A DNA stretch of 31,961 bases from a virus, in IMG/VR virus record IMGVR_UViG_3300006737_000099, positions 1-31,961 of that record, one strand, 5' to 3'. This document shows positions 24,849-31,961 of this stretch, one piece after another. The notes beneath the pieces were generated by a model. That model saw only the letters and a list, made by a program, of their open reading frames with translations, was not told the DNA's origin and did not search any database. The position numbers and the translations under genes are program-made. Numbering within the stretch: the stretch's first letter is position 1; each line of letters opens with the position of its first letter.

Positions 24849-25619
24849 TTATTTGAGTTTTTTATCAATCGACTTGTAAATCTCTAAACCTTCATCTGTC
24901 TTGAACCACGCAGCCATTGCTGAGTAAGGATTTTCGTCAAATGGTACAGTCATTAATTTACGTCCATTACTAGCCCATTTAATAGTTCTTTGATCTGAAG
25001 ATATAGATATTACACCTGCTTCCCTTGCTTTTATAGCAAAATTTCTTAATATAATATTTTCATCTTGAGATAAATTTAAGAACAAACCTGGGTTTTGTCT
25101 AGCAAATAATAATAAATCTCTTTTTAATTCTTTAGTACTTAAATTAGAAACACTAGATCCAATTTCTACTCGTAGTATAGCTTCTCCTTGGTCTATATCC
25201 ATTGATCTAGCTAAACTAACAGCATCTGCTTCTAGTTCTAAATATTCTAATTGATCTACAGCTTCTACTTGTTTGTCTAATTCAGAAAATATAATCCCAT
25301 TATGTGGATGCTTAGCTAAAAATTCTTGTAAGCTTCTTTTCTCTTTAGGTACATGTAAAACACCATGTTCAAATACTATATGCTTTAAAGTTACTTGTCC
25401 TTTCTGCTCGTCTACAAATATACTTTGTTGATTAGTAGCATATCTAAGTTCTCTTTCATATCCTCTATCTTTGTCAAACCAAACTAGTGGATATTTTCTA
25501 GTGTGTTTGCTAGGTATTGTGTAACTTAAAGGTTCTTTGTTATTACTTAAGTAGTAATTTCTATCTTTATACTCCCAAGTATCTTTTACTTCAGGAGCTT
25601 TCTTTTCTTTTGTTTCCAT
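24849..25619 (-). CDS. Conserved phage protein of unknown function, head/neck region (256 aa)
   Basis: A soluble, highly charged 256-residue protein. Visible motifs are KHTRKYPLVWFDKDRGYERE (about 38-57), RYATNQQSIFVDEQKGQVTL, LEADAVSLARSMDIDQGEAI, KELKRDLLLFARQNPGLFL and SNGRKLMTVPFDENPYSAMA near the end. I recognise the pattern from genes next to capsid genes in marine phages, but know of no function. The alternation of beta (N-terminal half) and helix (C-terminal half) could suit a head-associated or DNA-end-binding protein. It is bounded by terminators on both sides, so its dose is probably set separately from capsid and tail genes. The start follows an AT-only leader (TTATTATATTATATT). 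Confidence 0.7.
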   Translation of the reverse strand: METKEKKAPEVKDTWEYKDRNYYLSNNKEPLSYTIPSKHTRKYPLVWFDKDRGYERELRYATNQQSIFVDEQKGQVTLKHIVFEHGVLHVPKEKRSLQEFLAKHPHNGIIFSELDKQVEAVDQLEYLELEADAVSLARSMDIDQGEAILRVEIGSSVSNLSTKELKRDLLLFARQNPGLFLNLSQDENIILRNFAIKAREAGVISISSDQRTIKWASNGRKLMTVPFDENPYSAMAAWFKTDEGLEIYKSIDKKLK

Positions 25620-25640
25620 AATATAATATAATATAATAAT

Positions 25641-25667
25641 TAAAAAAGACCCCGCCGAAGCGGGATC
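25641..25667 (-). terminator. Hairpin terminator/attenuator after the capsid genes
   Basis: On the - strand, GATCCCGC, loop TTCG, GCGGGGTC (25648-25667) forms an 8-bp stem with a stable UUCG tetraloop and one G-U pair, followed by TTTTTT. It follows the capsid and small head-protein genes and precedes the next ATG (25619) by about 22 bases, too little for a promoter. Confidence 0.9.
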
Positions 25668-25681
25668 TTATATTAGTTTAA

Positions 25682-25987
25682 TTAACTGTGAGATTGAATA
25701 CAGTCAGAAACCGCATAAGTAGAAGTATCAATTGATACAAGTTTACCTGGGTTTTCTTGTGATTCTCTAAGAGCATCAACTACCAATTTAATGAAAGTTG
25801 GTACTGCAGCTCCAACAGCCGCGTGAGTCAAAGTAATAATTTGATTCTCACTATAAACCATAGAGTAAGTAATTACAGTAGAAGTAGATCCTCCTGTAAC
25901 TGCTACTATGTTATCTGTTGGGATTGGTTTTGTAGTGTTTTCTGATCCTGTTCCAGAACCAGCCACTGTTACATAAATATAACTCAT
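25682..25987 (-). CDS. Small head-associated protein (possible decoration protein)
   Basis: A 101-residue beta-rich protein (MSYIYVTVAGSGTGSENTTK, NIVAVTGGSTSTVITYSMVY, IITLTHAAVGAAVP) with a short helix around FIKLVVDALRESQ. Similar small proteins lie directly downstream of capsid genes in several marine phages. It shares a transcript with the major capsid gene, 28 bases upstream, and the pair is closed by a strong hairpin terminator, so it should be made in large amounts. This and its size suggest a capsid decoration or stabilising protein. No homology is established here; another minor head protein is possible. Confidence 0.7.
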   Translation of the reverse strand: MSYIYVTVAGSGTGSENTTKPIPTDNIVAVTGGSTSTVITYSMVYSENQIITLTHAAVGAAVPTFIKLVVDALRESQENPGKLVSIDTSTYAVSDCIQSHS

Positions 25988-26015
25988 AATTTCTATCTTT
26001 TTAAATGTTAATAAA

Positions 26016-27506
26016 TTAAACTACTTTGAATAACACGAAGTTATTAGCAGCTTGTGTTACTAAACATCTTTCAGTTAAGAAATGTACAGACATTGCATCA
26101 ACACCAGAAGTATAAGCTCCACCTACTGAACCAGTGATCCAGTTTTTGTATCTTCTATCTTCTGATTCAGAAGCTCTATATCTTACATGTAAGAAAGGTC
26201 TTCTAATGTTTGATCCAAGCATTTGATCGTATACTGTAGAAGTTCCAGCAGGAACTAAAACACCATCAATAGCTTTAGATAAACCTCTTGTTGAAGCATC
26301 ATTTAGATATTTCCAATCAGTTTTGTAGAAGTCATAAGAACCTCTTCTGAAACCAGAAAACCCAAAGTTAAGCGCCATGTCTTCTTCATTGCCAAATAGA
26401 CCATAAGAAGCTGCAGCAGTAGAAGCATAACCTCCACCAGCCATAGCTGCGATCATATCATCAAAATCTAAAGCAGTTTGTCTTTGTAAGAAAAGCATGT
26501 TTTCTTCAATAGCACCTTGCTTATCTAAGTTTTTAAGGATCTCATCGAAATCTCCCATTGCACCAGAACCTGGAGCAGCAGCACCTGCAAAACCTTGATA
26601 TACATTACCTCTTGCTTCAATAGCAGCGAATAAACCTTCTGTACCTTTTAAGTTAACACTAGTTTGATTTGGCATAGCGACTGTGTGACCAGCTTTTTCA
26701 CCTTCAACTAATGACATCTCCATATAGTCTTCAAATCTTAGTCTTGTTTCAGACTCAGCTTTTAAATACCATAAGTATCCAGATGTTCCATCTTCAGTAG
26801 CTATTTCTACCCAACCGATTTGTGCAGCGTCAGAACCGTTTACTTCATACTTGTCTCTAATGATAATTGGAGAGTTGTGGTATTCAGTAAAACTTGGCTC
26901 AATAGATGTCATTGAAGCATCATCAGAACCTTTTCCAAACTCAGAACCATAAACAAATAAGTTTAAAGTACTAGCACCAGCCGTTTGTAAACCAGCAGGT
27001 AAAGCAGCACCAGCATAAGGTACAACTACTATTTCAGCAACTGTAGCTGGAGCAGTAGGTTGTGTTACGCTAGATACGATACATTTTGAAGTAATTAAAC
27101 CAGTAGCGTTATCAGCAACTAATATAGTTTGATTAGCTTTAATAGCTACAGTGTTGTTACCTCTACCACCAGTAGTTGGATTAGCATTAGCTAATTGAAT
27201 TTGAATAGTGTCAGTAAGAGCACCACCTTTAGCATTACACTCATTATAAGAAACGTGTAGTCTATTTTGTTCAGACCAAAGTACTTGATCAGATGTCATT
27301 GGCATTTCAGCGCCAACCATTCTTAAGAAACCTGATAATGTTCTATTACCATATCTCTCAACTTCAGCTTCGTAAAGCTCAGGCAGATATTGTTGTGCCC
27401 AATCGCTTGTACCATCAGCAAAGTTTAAGTAGTTGTTACTTAAAGCTTGCTTCTTTTGAGCTGGAATTAAACTTGCAGGAAAACTCCCACTTGTTGCAAA
27501 ACTCAT
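26016..27506 (-). CDS. Major capsid protein
   Basis: A 496-residue protein without signal peptide, beginning MSFATSGSFPASLIPAQKKQ. NYLNFADGTSDWAQQYLPEL and RYGNRTLSGFLRMVGAEMPM are an N-arm and helix; EDMALNFGFSGFRRGSYDFY and RPFLHVRYRASESEDRRYKN lie toward the end. Position directly after the scaffold gene, its length, and the terminated capsid/decoration transcript make this the HK97-fold shell protein of the crAss-like/marine podovirus type. The HK97 fold itself is inferred from family, not visible motifs. Leader AAAAATTAAAAATT-ATG has no Shine-Dalgarno. Confidence 0.88.
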   Translation of the reverse strand: MSFATSGSFPASLIPAQKKQALSNNYLNFADGTSDWAQQYLPELYEAEVERYGNRTLSGFLRMVGAEMPMTSDQVLWSEQNRLHVSYNECNAKGGALTDTIQIQLANANPTTGGRGNNTVAIKANQTILVADNATGLITSKCIVSSVTQPTAPATVAEIVVVPYAGAALPAGLQTAGASTLNLFVYGSEFGKGSDDASMTSIEPSFTEYHNSPIIIRDKYEVNGSDAAQIGWVEIATEDGTSGYLWYLKAESETRLRFEDYMEMSLVEGEKAGHTVAMPNQTSVNLKGTEGLFAAIEARGNVYQGFAGAAAPGSGAMGDFDEILKNLDKQGAIEENMLFLQRQTALDFDDMIAAMAGGGYASTAAASYGLFGNEEDMALNFGFSGFRRGSYDFYKTDWKYLNDASTRGLSKAIDGVLVPAGTSTVYDQMLGSNIRRPFLHVRYRASESEDRRYKNWITGSVGGAYTSGVDAMSVHFLTERCLVTQAANNFVLFKVV

Positions 27507-27522
27507 AATTTTTAATTTTTAG

Positions 27523-28719
27523 TTAAGTTGTTTTTTTTCTTTTTATTTTTAACTTAGAACTATCTACTCCATTTATTGCTTTTACTTTTAGCCCGTTTAT
27601 AAATATATCCCCTGAAGGTGAAGTGCGCGCTTCATTATTTATGTTTTTAGACTTAGCAGTTATATCTTTAACAGCATCGGCTTTGCCTTGCTCATAAAAA
27701 TGATTTGCTATACTATCGGCATTATCTGCAGTATAAAGTGCTTTATGATAACCTTTTAAATCTTTCACGCTTCCATCTTTGTTTAAGAACTTCTTAGTAA
27801 AGTTTGAAAGTTTAGATTGATTCTCAGCAACATCATTAGCGTTATTAACACTATACCTAAAACGTTTTTCACCAACTTTAAAATCGAAACCTTCGAATTC
27901 ATTGTTGAAATACTTATTGGTATTTTGTTTAAAGTCCTCATGATGTTTTTTTATCACACCTTGTTCTTTGTTATATCTATTGAAAAACTCCATTGCTTTT
28001 TGTTGTTCTTGAGTAGCGCCCGGTCTTAACTTAATCTCGTCGTAATACTTCTTTTTCGTTTCCTCCAAAAAGCTTTTGGCTTTTGCAATTTCTTCTTTTT
28101 TCGCGAGTTTCTTTTTTCTTATATCGCGATCTTCATCCAAATCTTCATCATAAATAAATTTATCTTCCATAAGGAATTTAACTTCTTCAGGATCAAGATG
28201 TGGCCTAGTCTTTTTATAATATTCATTTAGCAAAGCTTCTTCACTAATACTAGAGTAATCAGCGTTTAACCTTACATAGTCTTCTACTGTGCCTCCAGTA
28301 TCTTTCATAAAATCCACTAGTTTTTCTACATTTTCTGGTAGTTCTAATTTAGGATTTTCTTTTATCTCTTCTTTAATATCTTCAATTACTTTTTCTTCTT
28401 CTTTAATTTCTTCAGTAATTTCAGTTATAGTTGCTACTGGCTCTTCTTTTTTCTCTTCGGTAGCTTTCGGTTCTTCGGTGTGTGTTTCTCCCACTTCGAC
28501 GCCATCTTTGGAAAGTTCGCGTACATCCACCTTCGTTGTGCTTGACTCTGGAACGGCATCTTTTTTAATTTCTATTTTAGGTGTTTCTTCTTTCTTAGAT
28601 AAATCTACCTTTACTGTTTCTTCTGGTTTTCTATTAGCTAGCTTTTTAGGTTTCTTTTTAAGTTTAAATTCACCTTGCTCTAACTCACCAGTAGAAGTTT
28701 CTTTTATTTCTTCTGACAT
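27523..28719 (-). CDS. Capsid scaffolding protein
   Basis: A 398-residue, very charged protein. Residues 1-130 are low-complexity Lys/Glu/Thr repeats (EEKKEEPVATITEITEEIKE, KEEEKVIEDIKEEIKENPKL). The middle (about 130-270) is helical with VEKLVDFMKDTGGTVEDYVR, SEEALLNEYYKKTRPHLDPE and RDIRKKKLAKKEEIAKAKSF, a pattern seen in phage scaffolds. The C-terminus is basic (DSSKLKIKRKKTT), suited to contact the inner capsid surface as in other scaffolds. It sits between portal and capsid genes, where scaffolds normally lie. No protease domain is visible, so removal of the scaffold is probably by release or by another protease. The start follows the repeated AT leader TATTATATTATATT. Confidence 0.82.
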   Translation of the reverse strand: MSEEIKETSTGELEQGEFKLKKKPKKLANRKPEETVKVDLSKKEETPKIEIKKDAVPESSTTKVDVRELSKDGVEVGETHTEEPKATEEKKEEPVATITEITEEIKEEEKVIEDIKEEIKENPKLELPENVEKLVDFMKDTGGTVEDYVRLNADYSSISEEALLNEYYKKTRPHLDPEEVKFLMEDKFIYDEDLDEDRDIRKKKLAKKEEIAKAKSFLEETKKKYYDEIKLRPGATQEQQKAMEFFNRYNKEQGVIKKHHEDFKQNTNKYFNNEFEGFDFKVGEKRFRYSVNNANDVAENQSKLSNFTKKFLNKDGSVKDLKGYHKALYTADNADSIANHFYEQGKADAVKDITAKSKNINNEARTSPSGDIFINGLKVKAINGVDSSKLKIKRKKTT

Positions 28720-28744
28720 AATATAATATAATAGTTAATAAATG

Positions 28745-31159
28745 TTATTGTGGCATCATCTCGCCTTGTGCATCACCACCTAGATTATCAGGTTGATTTG
28801 ACTCAAAATCTGTAGGTAGTAAACCGTTTTTACGTTGATCGATCATTTTACTTTGTTGAGTTCCTTGCATTCTAACTCTTTCATCTTTTCGATCTTCAAT
28901 ATCTTTTTCTTTCTGCTTAGTAGCTTGCATATCCATCTGCTTTAATTGCATGTCATATCCAAACTGCTCAGCCATTAATTCTTTTCTTAGTTGGTACTCG
29001 CTTTGAGTTCTTTGAATATCAAATTGAGATTTAGCTTGCTCAAACTGAATGTTAGTCTCGTTTAAAGCTTGATTTTTCTGAACTTCAGCAAGTGCAGCAG
29101 CCTCACTAGCTTGAGCGTTAGCTTGAGCTTGAGCTTGAATTAATTGTTGTTTTTGTTGTTGTTCTAGCTTTTGCTTTTCTTGTCTACGTTTTTTAAGTAG
29201 TTCGTTAGCCAGCTTTAAATTGTTTATATTTCTAATATCTATAGCATCCTCTAAATCAATACCACCTTTTGATAACGCTACTTGTATATTTTGCTCTAGC
29301 ATTTGCTTCTCTTCTTCGTCTGGTTCTAAATCAATAAATATACCAAAATCATGTATACTTAATTTAGAAAGTTCATCCAGTGTATGTATATTATAATTAG
29401 ATATACTATTCTGTAGCGACATTCTAGTTAGTGGGAACATCAAAGCATCAGCAGCTCTAAGTGATATGTTTTCACATGTTTTAAGAGTTAAAAACAAACT
29501 ACCCTGTAGTATGTGTCTAGTAGCAGTATTGGAATTTGCCGCAGCTAACTTCTGTAATCCAACTAAAGATGATGGATCAGGTGTACTAGCATCTCTTGCT
29601 TCGTTTAACCCGGTTACATCTCTTATCATTTGCAAGTAATACTGATAGGTCTGTATTAAGCTTTGCATTTTAGCACCACCAGAAGAAGACTGTAATTCTT
29701 GTATTGGAACTTTACCTAAGTTTTGATCTCCATCTTGAGTCATTGATCTACCAACAATAGAACCAGTTTGGAAATACATATTTAAAGCTTCAGCTGGGTT
29801 GTAATTAGTACCATTACCAAGATCAACTTCTGCTAAACCATCCATATCTAAATATACACCATCAGGTACTATTCTAGACATTACTTGTTGCAGTTTAAGA
29901 TGAGTTAACTGAATCATATCAGCAAAACCTGTAATTCTAGACACGAGTGATTCTATGCGTCCTCTGTACATTCTAGGAGCGCATATATTGTAACTCATAT
30001 TAACTTTAACACTGTCAGAATAAGGTCTTGTCATATTCTCAGACATTTCCCATCTTAACATGTTTTCAAAACCTAAAATCTTAGCTCCACAATAAAGTGT
30101 TTCTATTGATCTATAAGCTTTTTTAAAGTTATCATTATCTTCTGCTTCTAAAAATGTATCTTGCTTTTCAATAACTTTTTCTAAACCAACGTTGGTTTTC
30201 TTTATTTTAAAAACTTGATTAGTATAAGACTTCCACTCAAAATATAAAACTTGAACAGTTTGACCATCTCTTTTACCGTTCCATTCTCTGCTATAGCTAC
30301 TATTACCTTCGTACTTTTGAATTTTTTCTAATTCACTGTTACTGATAGTAGGAAATTCTTTCTTAAGCTCAGGTAGACTAATGTTTTTAACTTCACCAAC
30401 GTAGTATAAGTCTTCAAAATTAGGATCTTCAGTATATGAGTATACTAAATTAACAGGATCAACATAGTCTAATACAATACCTTCAGATCTATTAAATGTA
30501 GTTTTAACAGCTCCAATACCTAGAACTGTTAAATCGTAGTTTAATCTTTTTCTAATTAAATGATATTTGTTTTTGTCTAGTACTTGGCTTATTAATTCTT
30601 CTTCAGCAATTTCTATAGACTGTTTATAGTTTAATTGCATATGAGCAGGAAGCTCATCTAAGCTTTTTGGAGAATCTTTATCTTTTTTACTTTTAGATAA
30701 GTCTATTTTAAAATTCTTTTTAACAGCTTCATCATATTGCTTTAAAAATATATCATCTATAATATTTTGAGCATACTGAGTTCTTTTTCTCATCGACTCC
30801 GGATCTTGAGCAAATGTTTTAACTTCGTAACTTCTTTGTGATATACCATTTACTACAATGTCAACAAACTTAGGTATAATAGGCACAGGTTTCCAGTCTA
30901 AGTTTAAATAAGATAAATCACCGTTTATAGACAATTCATCTTTATACTTTTGTATAGATTGTTCTCCTCTAGCATATAATCTTCTATTATGAAAGGTATT
31001 GTAGTTAGTCATAAACCTATAACCACCACCTCTGTAGTTGTTAAACCACTCTCCTTCAATAGCTCTACCAACGGCTAAACCATAATCCCATGAAGCTTTC
31101 TCAGCATCAGATACGATCTGATCTGGAAAAGTGCTATTCATATTAGTGTAAATTTGCAT
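28745..31159 (-). CDS. Portal protein (crAss-like/marine podovirus type)
   Basis: An 804-residue portal, forming the dodecameric ring through which DNA is packaged and ejected. Key motifs: FHNRRLYARGEQSIQKYKDE, SYLNLDWKPVPIIPKFVDIV and VNGISQRSYEVKTFAQDPES, which I recognise from crAss-like and marine Bacteroidota podovirus portals. Residues about 650-750 are a Gln/Ala/Lys-rich long helix (KLEQQQKQQLIQAQAQANAQ), fitting the C-terminal barrel that projects into the capsid. It starts directly after the terminase stop (TAA then ATG) and precedes the scaffold gene. A length near 800 matches this portal type better than the roughly 500-540 of T7-like portals. Confidence 0.88.
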   Translation of the reverse strand: MQIYTNMNSTFPDQIVSDAEKASWDYGLAVGRAIEGEWFNNYRGGGYRFMTNYNTFHNRRLYARGEQSIQKYKDELSINGDLSYLNLDWKPVPIIPKFVDIVVNGISQRSYEVKTFAQDPESMRKRTQYAQNIIDDIFLKQYDEAVKKNFKIDLSKSKKDKDSPKSLDELPAHMQLNYKQSIEIAEEELISQVLDKNKYHLIRKRLNYDLTVLGIGAVKTTFNRSEGIVLDYVDPVNLVYSYTEDPNFEDLYYVGEVKNISLPELKKEFPTISNSELEKIQKYEGNSSYSREWNGKRDGQTVQVLYFEWKSYTNQVFKIKKTNVGLEKVIEKQDTFLEAEDNDNFKKAYRSIETLYCGAKILGFENMLRWEMSENMTRPYSDSVKVNMSYNICAPRMYRGRIESLVSRITGFADMIQLTHLKLQQVMSRIVPDGVYLDMDGLAEVDLGNGTNYNPAEALNMYFQTGSIVGRSMTQDGDQNLGKVPIQELQSSSGGAKMQSLIQTYQYYLQMIRDVTGLNEARDASTPDPSSLVGLQKLAAANSNTATRHILQGSLFLTLKTCENISLRAADALMFPLTRMSLQNSISNYNIHTLDELSKLSIHDFGIFIDLEPDEEEKQMLEQNIQVALSKGGIDLEDAIDIRNINNLKLANELLKKRRQEKQKLEQQQKQQLIQAQAQANAQASEAAALAEVQKNQALNETNIQFEQAKSQFDIQRTQSEYQLRKELMAEQFGYDMQLKQMDMQATKQKEKDIEDRKDERVRMQGTQQSKMIDQRKNGLLPTDFESNQPDNLGGDAQGEMMPQ

Positions 31160-31961
31160 TTATTGTATTATTTTTGATGTTGATCCGTTATTATCATATT
31201 TTTTAAATCCAAGTTTAACTTGATTTTTAATAACATGGGGTATTGGTCTATACTTATTTTTGTTACAAGCCATAATTGCTAAACCAGAGCTAATAGAAGC
31301 ATCATGCTTAGTTCTATTATTAATGTTAAATTTAGCCCAGTCTTCTAGCGTATTCTGAAAATACATATCACCATGTGTTTCTCCATTGAAACCAACATGA
31401 TCTTCTATATAGGTTTCTATTGCTGCTGCATGCGCTTGTTTAATATCTTCACTAGAGTTAGGTATTCCACCTATTTCTTTTTCTGTAGTTGATAATTTAT
31501 TCCAAACTTTGTCAGGTCGGTTTATACTGAAACCTCTATAACCTCTACGTTTAAAATAATATAATAATCTTGGTTTATTATTTTCTGCAAGTATTGGCAT
31601 ACCGTAAAATATGCAAGCCATTAATACATCTTCAAAAAACGTTTCTGCAGTTTGTGGTCTTGATATATATTCTAAAAAAAAATGATTAGGTGGAACATCT
31701 TCCATACTAAATTTAGTAAGACCGTGTAAAGCTCCATTAGAACCTTTACCATCAACCGTACCTGATATATCGTAACTATCACAACCAAAAGCTCCAACGT
31801 GTTCATTACCAGGATACTTCTTACCATTCTTTATGATCACACTATTTTGAAGATTTTTAGGTGGCACCCAAGATATTAAAAATCTACCGTCTTTATTAGG
31901 GTAAAATATTACTTGAGTATCTTTAACTCCATTGCGCCATTGAAAGCTTCCTTTCGTTACA
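31160..31961 (-). CDS. Terminase large subunit, C-terminal nuclease part (5' end outside window)
   Basis: The frame runs through the window edge. The first in-window start-like codon is GTG at 31867, but coding sequence continues upstream without a stop (TKGSFQWRNGVKDTQVIF), so this is the C-terminal ~267 residues of a longer protein. GAFGCDSYDISGT holds the first acidic residue of the RNase H-fold nuclease that cuts concatemeric DNA; KHDASISSGLAIMACNK near the end holds the last, with SRPQTAETFFEDVLMACIFY between them, as in crAss-like terminases. The ATPase domain lies off the right edge. Its stop is followed immediately by the portal ATG. Confidence 0.85.
   Translation of the reverse strand, partial: VTKGSFQWRNGVKDTQVIFYPNKDGRFLISWVPPKNLQNSVIIKNGKKYPGNEHVGAFGCDSYDISGTVDGKGSNGALHGLTKFSMEDVPPNHFFLEYISRPQTAETFFEDVLMACIFYGMPILAENNKPRLLYYFKRRGYRGFSINRPDKVWNKLSTTEKEIGGIPNSSEDIKQAHAAAIETYIEDHVGFNGETHGDMYFQNTLEDWAKFNINNRTKHDASISSGLAIMACNKNKYRPIPHVIKNQVKLGFKKYDNNGSTSKIIQ

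Noticed and set aside
24849-25619. Head maturation protease identity for the 256-aa protein
   Set aside because: No Ser/His/Asp or other protease motif is visible and its position after, not before, the capsid gene does not favour it.
28289-28726. 145-codon plus-strand frame opposite the scaffold gene
   Set aside because: Ser/Phe-rich product arises from antisense of Lys/Glu repeats; the scaffold frame is clearly the coding one.
1-31961. Alternative genetic code (recoded TAG or TGA), known in some crAss-like phages
   Set aside because: TAA, TGA and TAG all end genes at sensible places (for example TAG after nrdJ and endonuclease I), and no gene is broken by an in-frame stop.
1-31961. tRNA genes, CRISPR arrays, insertion sequences, integrase or attachment sites
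   Set aside because: Non-coding space is limited to short gaps, none holding a cloverleaf, spaced repeats or transposase-like frame.

Overview
The window is part of the genome of a tailed bacteriophage, most likely a podovirus of a marine Bacteroidota (flavobacterial) host. The basis is: (1) a full head and short-tail gene set with no tape measure, sheath or long-tail genes; (2) portal, ring and tail-stabilisation proteins that look like those of crAss-like and other Bacteroidota podoviruses; (3) AT-rich coding sequence whose start codons follow A/T-rich leaders (often AATT-ATG) rather than GGAGG; (4) a candidate lipoprotein whose C-terminal region resembles Bacteroidota lipoproteins. The phage and host assignment comes from remembered family resemblance, not from a search.

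The layout is two convergent gene blocks meeting at a hairpin terminator near 5.2 kb. The left block (1-5179, + strand) is tightly packed with short overlaps and carries nucleotide and DNA metabolism. It holds the tail of an unknown gene, a thymidylate-synthase-fold enzyme with dCMP-hydroxymethylase-like residues, a GIY-YIG-like/MazG fusion, a second small MazG-like protein, a T7-type endonuclease I, two small proteins, a class II (B12-dependent) ribonucleotide reductase, a candidate lipoprotein whose signal peptide is overprinted on the reductase 3' end, and a possible 12-residue Cys-rich micro-ORF. Together these could reshape the dNTP pool (dCTP removal, hydroxymethyl-dCMP or dTMP synthesis, new deoxyribonucleotides) and resolve branched DNA.

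The right block (5257-31961, - strand, so it reads from the right edge leftwards) is the virion operon. In order it encodes terminase large subunit (5' end outside the window), portal, scaffold, major capsid protein, a small head-associated protein, a conserved unknown, two ring/connector proteins, two large tail proteins, a cupin, a gp14-like internal protein, another internal protein, a 3018-residue giant protein, a membrane/coiled-coil protein and four tiny Lys-rich proteins. The giant protein carries a zinc metallopeptidase motif and a HAD phosphatase domain split by an ART-like insertion, and looks like an ejected polyvalent protein. Two hairpin terminators sit inside the operon so close to the next start codon that they probably act as step-down attenuators.

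No tRNA, CRISPR, insertion sequence, integrase or endolysin was recognised. There is no gene-free stretch over 300 bases. The strongest candidates for new biology are the possible dCMP hydroxymethylase/MazG modification cassette, the ART-in-HAD nesting in the giant protein, the overprinted lipoprotein signal, and the small basic protein cassette.
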